A DNA stretch of 64,000 bases from Dentipellis sp. KUC8613 (Eukaryota > Basidiomycota > Agaricomycetes > Russulales > Hericiaceae), in the NCBI GenBank assembly GCA_002286715.1, contig NSJX01000049.1, forward strand, positions 95,385 through 159,384, written 5' to 3'. Positions 11,259 to 21,534 of the stretch are shown piece after piece. Every line of letters begins with the position of its first letter. Within the stretch, counting starts at the first letter, position 1. The notes under the pieces are model-generated. The model was not told the origin of the DNA and did not search any database. It saw nothing but the letters and a program-made list of their open reading frames with translations. The position numbers were made by a program, and so were the translations under genes.

Positions 11259-11603
11259 CTACAGCTCCACCCCGTAGCATCGCTGCATGCTCTCCAGAAC
11301 GTGCTGAGTCTCGAGAGTCTCCATGGTTGCATCAGCTTTGCAGATGCTTGTGAACAATTCAGACACAAGCCCTTCGATCTCAGGACTCAGTTGTTCCTGC
11401 TCCATCCGGATGGTCATGTTCGACTGCTGTCCCCGCAAGTGCGTCGCGGTCTTGGGTTTGGCAGACTTCCTCTCTTCTCGAACTTGCGCCGAAGCTGAGA
11501 GTGATGGTTATTAGCAGGTCTCTGGGGGAGAGGGCATACTATTGCTACCAGAGGCCTCGGCAATTTGGGAAGTAGTTTCCTCGTGGATCGGTGGAAGCGA
11601 CAT
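11259..11603 (-). CDS. Z: small acidic protein of unknown function
   Basis: Two exons, 11540-11603 and 11259-11494, are joined by a 45-nt intron (gtatgc..cag, phase 1), giving 300 nt or 99 residues. The protein starts MSLPPIHEETTSQ. It continues through a Lys-rich stretch (REERKSAKPKTATHLRG) to a helical C-terminal half (MEQEQLSPEIEGLVSELF). No signal peptide, membrane segment or known domain is seen. A good TATA box lies 150 bp upstream. Neither exon is visible as a long frame alone, so annotation pipelines could miss it. It is a member of the small-gene island by size, structure and promoter, but has no paralogue here. Confidence 0.65.
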
Positions 11604-11751
11604 GGTTATGAACGTGAATTACTGATGATCGGAGATGAGTCCGGTTCTACCTTGAGCATGGGATGCAGAACTGACCGTGATCCCAGTGCGCAGGGATTCG
11701 TGTGTGTACTAAAGTACGCAGAGCGCGGTGTGAGGAACAAGGCATGCGATC

Positions 11752-11758
11752 TTTTATA
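11752..11758 (-). promoter_or_regulatory. TATA box of gene Z
   Basis: TATAAAA on the minus strand (within CATATAAAAG), about 150 bp upstream of the ATG at 11603. Confidence 0.6.
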
Positions 11759-11759
11759 T

Positions 11760-12146
11760 GAGTTGTGGACGTGCTTATTCAGCATCTCCCGTCTATTGTC
11801 CACAAACTTGCCGTATCACGGCTCCGGGACGGCCACGATGGCACCCGTGCCATGCTGCAACCTCATGGCAGGGAATGCTACATTTCAATATGGCCGCACT
11901 TGGGCAAGGTCGGCCTATTAGGACATGCGTAATCCTTCCTGGATTTCCATAGTGCCTCTCCGTCGAAGATACCGGAAGGAACATGATGTGCATGATGGGA
12001 CGCCAGCAATCTTACACAAGACTAAGGCAAGGCTCAGAAACGGTACAAACTCTTGACCCGAGCGGGATTTTCAAAATGGTTCTCGGCTCTCTTTGTTTCA
12101 CTGATGGGTTTCTCGCATAGACAGATCCACACAAACGGATATTAAT
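11760..12146. other. Spacer between divergent genes Z and F
   Basis: Promoter region shared by Z (minus) and F (plus). Open frames here lack support. No gene is seen. Confidence 0.45.
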
Positions 12147-12152
12147 TATATA
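12147..12152 (+). promoter_or_regulatory. TATA box of gene F
   Basis: TATATA lies about 90 bp upstream of the candidate ATG at 12238. Confidence 0.5.
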
Positions 12153-12237
12153 CGAAGCCTGAGGTCTTCTTCGCTTCATTGCGGTACGGGCCCCAAAAAA
12201 AATTCCGTCTCTCCTCCCTCCGCTCTGTATCGTCGTA

Positions 12238-12549
12238 ATGGCTCCAGTAATTCCTGCGTGCCGCTGAACCTTCAAGAATCTACCTTATCTACCGGTTGCA
12301 GTGCCGGTGAACGTTCTCACAAGTAGACGAGGAGTCGATCGTGTCGGTTTCGAGCATGCATTTGTTCTCAAGACCTTTTGTGCGTAATATGATACTCTGG
12401 ATGACGGTGAGCGAAAACATACTTGATTAGACAATCTACTCCATGCCGTCAATCTGTTTTTAAGTGGGTCACTAGATAGACATCGAGTGGACTTGGACAA
12501 CACTTCGAAGAACAAGTTTGAAAGTGCGCTTGAGCGCGTGTTCAATTAG
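12238..12549 (+). CDS. F: small unknown protein, 5' exon uncertain
   Basis: Two well-supported exons, 12277-12379 and 12431-12549, joined by a 51-nt intron (gtgcgt..ttag, phase 1), encode about 74 residues. They include GFEHAFVLKTFYNLLHAVNLF and end KFESALERVFN followed by TAG. Sequence homologous to the last exon survives, broken, at about 16.8-17.07 kb next to gene A2, which supports F as a real gene in a duplicated block. The beginning is unclear. The best ATG (12238, three codons) would need an unusually short 30-nt intron (12247-12276), and the frame directly before 12277 contains a TGA. Confidence 0.5.
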
Positions 12550-13013
12550 AGCGCCGACAAACACGATCGGCACCGCCCGCCTCGGCGGCATGGCGCTCCC
12601 TTCACCGTAACACCGACTCCCTCACGCTAAGGCAACACGGCCTTCATGGCAGATTCAACTTTTATACACAAGACTTCCCAAAAGACCAAAGGTGCTCACC
12701 GCAGGGGTCAACTATTATGCTGAATCATCTCTGGGTTACCTGGTTTGAATCTCCACGTCGCGTTCAAACGTCCGTCTTCTTCCGGAACAAGGGCCCGAGA
12801 ACGAAATATTCTTAGGCTCTCCCGTGTGTCATTGGCAGTCGCTTCGATATTCACTCCGTTCATCTGACGGTACGAATCAGAATCTTGGGTAACGACCATG
12901 GGAACACGCAGTACAAGGAGTACGTCTGTAGTAGGTATGCCTTGTTCTCTGGCTCGATGCCCGTCCTCATCCGAATCATCCCTTTGTTCCCTAATGGGTG
13001 AGTCCTCCATTCA

Positions 13014-13020
13014 TATATAG
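13014..13020 (+). promoter_or_regulatory. TATA box of A1
   Basis: TATATAG lies 162 bp upstream of the A1 ATG and is conserved at the same distance in A2 (17552-17558). It is followed in both copies by a likely 5'-UTR intron (donor GAG|GTRCGTTC; acceptor TTTCAG in A1, TTTTAG in A2). Confidence 0.65.
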
Positions 13021-13175
13021 GTGTCTCTGCGCATGCAGGCGTGCATAGACTTTGCTACTATTGAGGTGCGTTCGTCCTAGCCAACTGCGCAGCGTCACGT
13101 TCTCCAAGTCAAACTGGTATCTGACTATGCCATTTTTCAGAAGATCAAGTCGCCTAAGCTGCACATATTGCAGCA

Positions 13176-13982
13176 ATGCCCACTCTACCCACTTCCGATG
13201 GCCTCCCGCATGTCTCAGGTGATCAACGTCTTGCTCAGCGTCGCACTGGCAGGGGCACCGCAGAACGCCCGAAAGTCTATCAAAGAGCTCGGTCAGCGAA
13301 AGAGTAGGTATTGCAGTGACTTGTTCGAGATGCAGAAGCGTCAAGACTGATAGACATCCATACAGTCGACAACGAGATCTGCAGAAACACCTTGATGAAC
13401 AAATGGAGTTGAAGGTGCGTCAGATTCTTGGCTCAAGCTCTGGGATGATGCAGCGCTCATTAAGTCCCGCAGCGTCGCAAGGACGACGAAGTGTACGCCT
13501 CCTGTCTTCGGAACTTTGACAAGGTGTGGGAAGGGCTCGAAGAATTCGATCGCAGGCACCAACATCTTTCGGACGGCATTCGAGAGCTTAAACAACTTGA
13601 TATCGAAATTGAACAGGAGCATCGTGCGTACAATATAATCAGTGGCGAAGTCAGGCAGGGGCTCGAGAAGTTGAAGGAGACAAGTGCTGAGACTAAACGA
13701 TGTGTTGAGGAGGAGACACAGCATCTACACGCATGGGGGCGGCAACTCAAGGCAACCGCATTGGCAATCGAGGCCGAATCAAAGCAAATTGACAAATTTA
13801 GGCAGCAGAACAAGCAGACTGAACAAGCAATCAATGAATGCAAACAGTCGGTGAGCGAATGTCAACAGGTTGCGAAGGAATTCATACGGCATGACAATGC
13901 ACGTCGTGAACATCAACGTCACCTCAGGCGAGAGGCCCGTAGAATAAGTGAGGGGAGACATAATCGCCAAATCGGAGAGTAG
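13176..13982 (+). CDS. A1: coiled-coil protein of unknown function
   Basis: Exons 13176-13303, 13366-13414 and 13473-13982 (introns of 62 and 58 nt) encode 228 residues. The first 60 residues are basic and Arg/Gln-rich (start MPTLPTSDGLPHVSG). From about residue 66 on there is one long helix with heptad character: VWEGLEEFDRR, LKQLDIEIEQEHRAY, VRQGLEKLKE, then Glu/Gln/Lys-rich turns to a basic end (REHQRHLRREARRISEG). No signal peptide or membrane span is seen. A2 is a paralogue with identical exon structure. I chose the ATG at 13176 because the alternative frame through exon 1 (ATG at 13034) runs into a stop after splicing and its ATG is missing in A2. Cytosolic or nuclear scaffold-like roles are possible but not shown. 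Confidence 0.8.
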
Positions 13983-14139
13983 AGTCGTGTAGAAATAATA
14001 AATAACATTTGGTCCATATCCTGTATCCCCCACACCACGGTCATCACTTACAATATTGCAAGCCAGACGAAAAAAGTGCATAATTATCGATACCATCACC
14101 GATCTTCTGAGGTTCGCCGCAGTCGTTGGAATTGAGGAT

Positions 14140-15979
14140 CTAACGTCTCTGGAGCTCTGCAGAATGCTGCAGTTCGGCTCCTGGCTGACATGTACACTCT
14201 TTCAGTAGCGCTTGTAATTGATTGACTTGGAGCTGAAGTTGCCGCGCCTCAGATTCGTATCGCTGCGCTAGAAACCTTTCGCGTTGGACATCGTCGTCCT
14301 TTCTCTGAGCTACCTGGGCATGTTGTTGCGATTCTCTTCCATGACTCTGGGATTCCTGGCCATTTCGCCATCCTTGCTCGCCATACTGCCGTAATTCTTC
14401 TTGTGCAGTATTCAAGGCCGATCTGAGCCCCTCCTTCTCTTTCTGTTCCATCCGCAGCTGTTCCAGAAGGCTTTCTTTTTGTTGCTTGGTTGCTTTCAGC
14501 TCAGCTGCACTGTCCTCCAGCATGCCATTCTTTATGCGAATCTTGGATTGAGCCGTTGTCGAGAAGGCCTCGAGCCTTTGGATCCGGACGTCCTTCTGCC
14601 GCTCAACATCCCTGCGGCTTTTGATGAAGTTGGTGGCTGAGACGAGAATCAAGGCATCAGGCAGGAACACATACCGCGATAAGAGACAACGTACTAAACT
14701 GGACCGCTTCATCGGGGGTCAGCGTCTCGAATGGCTTGACTCTGACGGACTCCTCCACCTCTGCGTACAACGCGCGGATCAGATCCTTCGTTTTCCCTCT
14801 GCGCCTCCTGGACCGTAAGGCCTCCTTGGACTCCACCACCGGGTCTTCAACATCCTCATCAGCACCCTCGTACTCACTGCCGACTGCATGCTCGGGCTCG
14901 GGCTCGGGATCTGCCGTCGTCACCATCTCTGTCGCCAAATGATCACCACACACAGCCTGCGTCTCGACGCGCTCTGCTTCGCTAGATGGAGGCGACGTAG
15001 CTCTGCGCTTCCGAGGAACGAATGCGCTCGGTGTCCATGGTGGGCCCGCCTCCAGAAGAGAATCAAAAAATCCACGATATGGCACTGGAGCTGTTGGGAT
15101 AGATGGGGCTGAGACCTCGCGGGTCGGGGCAGTGTCGGCGACGGCAATCCCCATCCGCGACCCGAATTGCAGGCCAGTGTTGTTGGGCCGTTCGACGTCG
15201 GGCGCCAGCTGAGCACGGCTGAGACTACCGATATGCCGGCTCTCAACAGATGCAGGCTCCGATAAAGCGCCTGCTAAGGACGAATAGGAGGATGAGACAT
15301 GGGGTGGCAGCCGTCCTCGGTCGCCGTTGAAAAACGCGAACAGGGTGTCTGCGTCTGCTTCGGTAGGAACTTGGTTGCCGGTGCGGGGAGTATTGACCTG
15401 GCTAGAAGGGTACGCTCCGTTGCCGACTGCTGCACGTGACATCGACCGAGCCGCAACATCAAGAGGCGCCGAAGATGGAATCGACGGGAAGGAAAGATCT
15501 GCTGTCGGAAAAGGCGAAGACGACGGAGCGTGAGGTCGGCCGAACGAAGATATAAGAGTTGGTGTAGCAAACGGAAGCCCAGCAGGGGCAGGTGTCAAAT
15601 CAAGAGAAGATGGAGCGGTTGTCGAAGACTGGACAGCTGGAAGAGGTTTAACTGACAGGGCTGCCGCCGCCGGTGGGTGTGAGGGTCGAATAGACCGTTG
15701 TCCCGAATGCGTGAGTGGTGCAGGAGACTCTTGGTACGAGATTCGCGACGCAGAAGAGTGTCTAGCACTTCCTGCACCGAAGAGTCGATTGCCTATACGA
15801 CTGAACGCGTACGGGTCGCCCAAGTTATCGGACACTTTCGAGTGTGCCCTTGATCTGCCAGCATGTCAGGCTAAGTAGTAAGTCTCAGGTGGAGAGCATA
15901 GAACTTACCTTCGACGTTGGGATGCTTCCGGAACGAGAGGCGCCTCCTGCCCAGTAAACAGGTCAGAGCTATGCTGCAT
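14140..15979 (-). CDS. H: Ser/Pro-rich protein with C-terminal coiled coil
   Basis: Three exons, 15909-15979, 14695-15854 and 14140-14636, with 54- and 58-nt introns, total 1728 nt (575 residues). Residues 1-310 are a low-complexity Ser/Pro/Ala-rich region. A basic patch (VPRKRRATSPPS) follows and could act as a nuclear signal, then an acidic segment with EPEPEH and YEGADEDVEDP. A basic turn (RSRRRRGKTKDLIRALY) leads into about 165 residues of coiled coil ending RDVERQKDVRIQRLEAF..QLQLQVNQLQALL. No catalytic domain is recognised. It is convergent with A1, and a decayed trace of its 3' part may exist after A2. Its layout resembles gene R at 55.9-57.3 kb (disordered basic region then coiled coil), without clear sequence identity. 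Confidence 0.75.
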
Positions 15980-16799
15980 ATGACGAGCACGAGGGTGAAA
16001 TGCGAGGGCAAGGCGATGGAGGCGCGAGGCTCTGCGCGCATGATTGACATCCTAGTAACATCTTAAGTAGACGAGTCGTTAGGTGTAAGGGCATTCATGA
16101 GGTCGATGAAGACTTCGTGTGAGTGAGAGGACGTACCGACCTACGTCCTCTCAAACCCTATACATCGCTCAACGTCCCTGAACGGTGATAAAGAAGGATA
16201 CCATTCGAGGTAGAGCAGAAGTCCCCTTTCGAACGATAGAGAACCATAGTACGGACGCAATGCCCGCTGAAAGCCATGATTAGGCACTTCTTCTACGTAG
16301 AGACAACTTGATGTGGCTATTGGTGCTGTCGGAGTATGGCGAAGCGCCCTACGTACACTAGACGCGCGAGAGGAATTCCTGCAAGGATCATGGGAAATTT
16401 GAAGATTGTTGGATACAAAAGGAAGGCGTACGATGCACATAGATCCCAGATCTGATGCCTATATCACATCTCTGGACCACGGATAGCTCGAACATGTGGC
16501 GAGGGGCGACCGCTATCGGATGTCTTGAGCACGAAAACTCTATTCGTGCGAAGGAATCGTGCACGTGGTCCATCACAACCCGCGATTGATTTCTCGAACG
16601 GAAATCGCTGTATAGTTCAAGACGGAAGTAGCGGGGTTTCTCAGGGTAGTGCGAACCAGGCCGGAACATGAAACGGCACCAAAACTCGCAGAGGGTCTAT
16701 GGTCGTCGTGGACGTCCTTTCATAGGTATATCACCACGCCCTATGACTCACTGATTTACTCGTCACTTGTAAAAGGGAATCTCGAAGAAAAGCACCATC
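15980..16799. other. Region upstream of H, no confident gene
   Basis: Two overlapping minus-strand frames (16388-16669 beginning MFRPGSHYPEKPRYFR, and 16141-16440) look mildly coding, but I found no intron that joins them and no paralogue. They may be remnants of a minus-strand gene. Confidence 0.3.
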
Positions 16800-17070
16800 C
16801 TTGTAGTTTTGATTGCTAGCATAAGAGACAGAGTCCAGGCGTTGGGACAGGTTTCGGGATGTCTGATACCCTACATGGCACTAGTACTGTAAGCTGACCA
16901 GTACGATGCGCTGAGACAGAGCGTTACATGCTTGACCCAAATTTTTTGCGTTCCTTAGACTTGAAAACCGTCAGCGAGTGACCTAACAAGTCGTCGGTAA
17001 TTCGGTGAACGTAGACTCGGAAAGACTACAGTAATTCAATTGAAAGGACTGTAGTTGAGCGCCTATTCAA
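16800..17070 (+). pseudogene. Remnant of an F-like gene in duplication unit 2
   Basis: The last ~70 bp align with the final exon of F. FESALERVFN of F corresponds here to an in-frame IERTVVELFN-like stretch whose stop is lost (TGG for TAG), and the upstream part carries stops. The position relative to A2 equals that of F to A1. This is read directly from the sequence; calling it non-functional is inference. Confidence 0.55.
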
Positions 17071-17551
17071 TTGGAGCGCCGACAAAACGGCCGCCACTGC
17101 CTGCATCGGCGGCACGCAGTACCACGACAACTATTCAGTGGCTGCAATTTTTCATATAGGTTCGGCTTCGAATTCTATCTGTGCTAGAGCTCGAACGCGG
17201 GTATCGCAGAGGTCACCTATTTACCTGAACAATCTTTCAGTGGTAGGTGGGCTCCTATCTTTGCATAAAAGTGTTTGAATATCATCGCGCTGAAACAAAT
17301 CCAGCCTCTTCTGGAGCAAGGGCGAATGAAACGGTTTCAGGCTCCCTCTCGCGCGCCCTGAAGTTTCCCATTGTCTACTCTATCCAACAGACCGTAAGCG
17401 CTATTGAAATCTAGGTTAGCACTCATAGGAATATGAATCACGAGGAACACGTCCGTAGTAAGTGCGCCTTGTTCTCTTACCGCAGCATGCTCGAAATCCC
17501 GCACTCATGCGAATCTTCCCTTTGTTCCCTGATAGGTGAGCTCTCCACTCA

Positions 17552-17558
17552 TATATAG
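17552..17558 (+). promoter_or_regulatory. TATA box of A2
   Basis: TATATAG lies 165 bp upstream of the A2 ATG and is conserved with A1. Confidence 0.65.
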
Positions 17559-17716
17559 ATGTCTCTGCGCTTGCCAGCCTGCATAGATTCTGCTACTATT
17601 GAGGTACGTTCATCCTAGCCAACTGCGCAACGTCGTGTCCCTCAAGGCAATCTGGTATCTGACTATGCTGTTTTAGAGGATCAAGTCGCATCGCCTAAGC
17701 TGCAAATATTGCAGCA

Positions 17717-18508
17717 ATGCCCACTCTACCCACTTCCGATGGCCTCCCGCATGTCTCAGGTGATCAACGTCTTGCTCAGCGTCGCACTGGCAGGGGCACC
17801 GCAGAACGCCCGAAAGTCTATCAAAGAGCTCGGTCAGCGAAAGAGTAGGTATTGCAGTGACTTGTTCGAGATGCAGAAGCGTCAAGACTGATAGACATCC
17901 ATACAGTCGACAACGAGATCTGCAGAAACACCTTGATGAACAAATGGAGTTGAAGGTGCGTCAGATTCTCGGCTTTTCTAGGATCACACAGCGCTCATCG
18001 AGTACCGCAGCGTCGCAAAGACGACGAAGTGTACGACTCCTGTCTTCGGAAATGTCACGACATATGGAAAGGGCTCGAAGAATTCGATCGCAGGCACCAA
18101 CGTCTTTCAGACAGCATTCAGAGGGTTAAAGAACTTGATATCGAAATTGAACAGGAGCATCGTGCGTACAATATTGTCGTTGGCGACGTAAGGCAGGGGC
18201 TCGAGAAGTTGAAGGAGACAAATGCTGAGACTGAACAATGTCTTGAGGAGGCGAAGCAGCATCAAGACGCGTGGGGGCGGCAACTCAAGGCAACCGGACT
18301 AATAATGGAGGCTGAATCAAAACAAACCGACGAACTTAGGCGACAGAACGACGAGACCGAACAAGCAATCGATCAAATCCAACAGTCGATAATCACATGT
18401 AAACAATTTGCAAAGGAAATCGTGCGGCGTGACAATGCACATCGTGAACATCAACGTCACCTCAGGCGAGAGGCCCGTAGAATTAGTGAGGGGAGACGGA
18501 ATCAGTAG
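17717..18508 (+). CDS. A2: coiled-coil protein, paralogue of A1
   Basis: Exons 17717-17844, 17907-17955 and 18011-18508 (introns 62 and 55 nt) encode 224 residues with the A1 structure. Exons 1-2, 59 codons, are identical to A1 at the DNA level. Exon 3 is intact but clearly diverged: DSCLRKCHDIWKGLEEF against ASCLRNFDKVWEGLEEF, and LRRQNDETEQAIDQIQQS against FRQQNKQTEQAINECKQS. The terminal basic segment (HQRHLRREARRISEG) is again nearly identical. The reading frame is conserved despite the divergence, which argues that both copies encode protein. A foldback transposon lies 38 bp after the stop. Confidence 0.8.
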
Positions 18509-18546
18509 ATCGGAGAGTAGAGTCGCACAGAGACTTGAATGGGTAA

Positions 18547-19142
18547 CACTGGGGGAAGGAACCGATTTCCGACCTGGGACATTGGGAGAACATAGCAACG
18601 CCATCAACAATGTATCTATTATCTGTTACCAAGGAACATAATATGAACATAATCAATTTACAGCGATATTTTTGTGTAATGTAGCCTGGCAGTAAATAGC
18701 CTTTGTACCGTGCAAGTACACATAGCGCACACGGATAAGGCCACAGCCAATGGGCACATTATGCGACCCCAAAACCATGCTCGGAACATAGCCTATGTCC
18801 CAAGCATGTTCCCTTTATGTCACACCCGGTCGCTCCGCACATAACCTATGTGGGCGTACATCGTCGTAACACAAAGGGAACACACTCGGGACATAGGCTA
18901 TGTCTCGAGCATGGTTTCGGGGTCACACAACGTGCCCATTGGCTGTGGCCTTATCCGTGTGCGCTATGTGTACTTGCACGGTACAAAGGCTATTTACTGC
19001 CGGGCTACATTACACAGAAATATCTCTGTAAATTGATTATGTTCATATTATGTTCCTTGGTAGCAGATAATAGATACATTGTTCACGGCCTCGCCATGTT
19101 CTCCCAATGTCCCAGGTCGGAAATCGGTTCCTTCCCCCAGTG
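18547..19142. mobile_element. Foldback CACTG-ended non-autonomous transposon, copy 1
   Basis: A 596-bp element with near-perfect inverted arms of roughly 280 bp around a central ~50-bp unpaired segment near 18845. The ends are CACTGGGGGAAGGAACC and its complement, flanked by the 3-bp target duplication TAA (18544-18546 and 19143-19145). It encodes nothing; frames inside are palindrome by-products. The termini and 3-bp duplication fit CACTA/EnSpm-type elements; a PIF/Harbinger relative (TWA target) is the alternative. A second copy of exactly the same length is at 53893-54488. Confidence 0.85.
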
Positions 19143-19224
19143 TAATGGATATTGTATCGTGCGACAACCTGAATGCTGCGTACCATCACGAACAAAACAT
19201 GCAACAAGTTCGACAGCGAAAGGG

Positions 19225-19463
19225 TATTGTTACCGATTGTTTGAGGTTCGCAATAGTGGCTGAGATTGGCCAAGAGCATCTCATCTGCACATGCTCTCCT
19301 TCAGCCTCCCTTCGAATCCCCTCGTATTCCCATCAGGATGATTTCTGAAATGTGCGTGCTGCTGAGTCTCCAGGTCCCACATCATCCGCGGGCTCAGAGG
19401 GCGCTGTAAGAAGGGTTGGCAGAGCGGTAAGACGTACACCAGGCTGTTGCAGAGCTGAATCAT
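19225..19463 (-). pseudogene. Possible decayed 3' part of an H-like gene
   Basis: A short segment at 19225-19262 (ttgaggttcgc type) matches the sequence just beyond the H stop near 14100-14135. A minus-strand frame reads WDLETQQHAHFRNHPDG, faintly like ESQQHAQVAQRKDDD of H. This suggests the duplication originally included H, cut by the transposon and then eroded. The evidence is weak. Confidence 0.3.
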
Positions 19464-19640
19464 GTTTTCGCTAGTATATCACAACGTCAACATGACCCGT
19501 GGGTTTAATCTCTCTCGTGCACCACGACGCTCTGGATGAAAAATACAGAAAAATAATTTATGCATATAGGATCAAGGAGGCCAATCGACGCTGCATAAGG
19601 CATATCAACATAAATCAAGCTCGACTCGTTCTTCTCCGAA

Positions 19641-20282
19641 CTAGTCGTGTCGGTGAGAGCGCGTCCTATGAGCCCGGTCCGCGTTTGAGTCCGTCGCCAC
19701 TGGCTGGCGCCGAGCAGAGGAAGTGCTACGACCACCATCCTGGCGTTTAAATCGCAAGCCCGGACGATCCAGCGCGTTAATCATCATCTGCACATCCTTC
19801 ATCCCCTTCAAAAGAACCAGGGGCAGATGCTCGCTGAAGCGCCAGACGTCGACCTCCTGCACCGTCAAGCTGAACACGTCGATCTGTATCTGCATGGCTT
19901 TTTGCAGCTCGCGAGACCGCCCGCACACGAGGCTGTAGAGGAGCCCCGTGTAGCCCCAGTAGAATCTCTTCATCGCCCCCGTCTGCGCTGCCCGGAATCG
20001 CGCTTGGCTGGTGTACTTCTCCACGTGCACATGCCGCCAGCGGAACTCCTCCCAGGATTCCGTCTGGGTTGCTGTAGAGGTGAGCGACACACGCATGGTA
20101 TGGTCAGTGTGATGCCAGAATATGGGCAAAGACGCAAAGAGCGCACCTCTCTGCTCTACCACCCAGTCGGTAATGGCGGCGTGAAAGATGGTCAAATCTG
20201 GGTGGTACGGGAGGGGCGGCGATATGGTCGCAGCTTCTTCAATTTCCGCCATCGAAGCGTATTGATATGAGAAAGACGCCAT
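19641..20282 (-). CDS. B2: DLWRY-family small protein, paralogue of B1
   Basis: Exons 20147-20282 and 19641-20071 are joined by a 75-nt intron (gtgcgc..ctacag) in phase 1, giving 567 nt or 188 residues. Without the splice the frame also stays open, but removing the intron brings TESWEEFRWRHVHVEK next to the first exon exactly as in B1 (ENWNDFQKWHKR). The signature appears as VFSLTVQEVDVWRFSEHLPLV. The C-terminal tail is basic and Arg/Ser/Gln-rich (RFKRQDGGRSTSSARRQ). Function unknown; no signal peptide. The most diverged of the three copies. Confidence 0.75.
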   Translation of the reverse strand: MASFSYQYASMAEIEEAATISPPLPYHPDLTIFHAAITDWVVEQRGALFASLPIFWHHTDHTMRVSLTSTATQTESWEEFRWRHVHVEKYTSQARFRAAQTGAMKRFYWGYTGLLYSLVCGRSRELQKAMQIQIDVFSLTVQEVDVWRFSEHLPLVLLKGMKDVQMMINALDRPGLRFKRQDGGRSTSSARRQPVATDSNADRAHRTRSHRHD

Positions 20283-20417
20283 TGTAGAGATAAAGCGGAT
20301 ATGCTAAGTGCTGCAAGACCAGGCGAAGTTGGAGGAAAGGCTTCTCGTCGGTGGAGATCTGCGAGGAGGATGAAGGATGTCGACGGACACCTGCCGAACG
20401 AGCTCATCTCGAGCAGG

Positions 20418-20424
20418 ATTTATA
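20418..20424 (-). promoter_or_regulatory. TATA box of B2
   Basis: TATAAAT on the minus strand within AGCTCTATAAAT, 136 bp before the ATG. The context is shared with B1. Confidence 0.65.
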
Positions 20425-21534
20425 GAGCTGAAGGAGGCTCCAGGTCACGGTGACCATCGCGCTGTATGTGGCGGAATGCAGCGTAGACCGTTGTGGAGAG
20501 GGTACAAGCACGGAGGTTGAGGCTGCCTGTGGAATGGCCTGCTGTAATCTACAGCTGACAACTCAGCCGCGAGCGTACCTGCCGAGCACGCGCCACACTT
20601 TGCAGTCAAATTTCCCTCCGCATATTACGGTAGTATTTCTCGTGCGAACGCGAAGGGGATCTCCACACCGTGGTGGTTGTGGCGACTCGGAACGAGGCCA
20701 GGTGTTTGTCGCATTGTGCACCCGTCACATCGTCAAAGCCTGATTCCGGCTCATTAAGACCTAAGCAATGTGGTATAATTTTGAATGGATTAGAGCTTAG
20801 AGCCAGCTGTACAACCGATATCTGCAGCGACAGCTCACCTTCAAATTGTAGATGAGTGAAAGACCAAAGCTTATGGCACTGTACGCTAGGCGCCCTCCAC
20901 TGGCTGTACCACCGGCGACGCCGGCCGGACCCTAACCTTATGTCGTCGTGCCTCGGAGGCATTCCGACCAGCGGCGTCCTCCGTCCGCAACGTCGTCGTT
21001 GACGGTGACAACAAGGTCCTAGGAGCTAAACGATCGCTGACTTCTACACTCTTATTGCACAGTGAAGAATTCAACCTCTAGAAAACTTTTGATAAGTCTT
21101 CATCAGGGTTCAGAGAAGATTAATGGTGACTGGCGCCGGTCTCCCCTGTGCTTTGACCGCACAAGCCATGCGGCGTGTCTTAGTGAAACGTGGCAAAAGA
21201 TCCCTTTCAAGGCCAAAACCCATGCAAAGATGCGCCGCATTGTCTGCGCGGTGAGACCACTTCGAATGGCTCAGGCTTAGCTTACGCTGACACGAAAAGC
21301 CTAGACGCTAAAGAGTTATGTGGCAGAGACGAGAGCTACCAGACACGAGTAACGATTACTATTTCAGTGATTTTGCACTAACATTGCGCCTTCTAGAGAC
21401 CGCTATGTCGATGCTAGCCTACTCTCTCCTAGGGAAGACGAATAGTTGATCGTGTTCTCTTCGAGAGTGGTCGCGCCGTCGTGTTCAGAAATCAAGATCC
21501 AGTGAAATCATCCTCTTCATTGCTCCGCCGGTGA
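20425..21534. other. Spacer between B2 and B3
   Basis: About 1.1 kb with only short frames on both strands. No splice-consistent gene or known element is seen. Confidence 0.45.

Larger units (their letters stand above)
12277..13982 (+). repeat. Segmental duplication, unit 1 (F-A1)
   Basis: This block is homologous to about 16800-18530 at a spacing of 4541 bp. Similarity runs from the end of F through the A gene, and a trace of the following gene H region also matches. Within it, 13165-13428 is identical (264 bp) to 17706-17969. Confidence 0.85.
16800..18530 (+). repeat. Segmental duplication, unit 2 (F remnant-A2)
   Basis: Partner of 12277-13982. Divergence is uneven: flanks and exon 3 differ at many positions, while 17706-17969 is identical to unit 1, intron included. 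Confidence 0.85.

Noticed and set aside
12708..13010. 100-codon minus-strand frame upstream of A1 (MEDSPIREQRDD)
   Set aside because: Its ATG lies against the A1 TATA box, and the homologous sequence in duplication unit 2 has no ATG and several breaks, so coding is not conserved. A short real gene cannot be fully excluded.
18817..19263. Frames of 60-148 codons inside the transposon
   Set aside because: Produced by the palindrome; they appear in mirrored pairs, shift between copies and cross the element ends.
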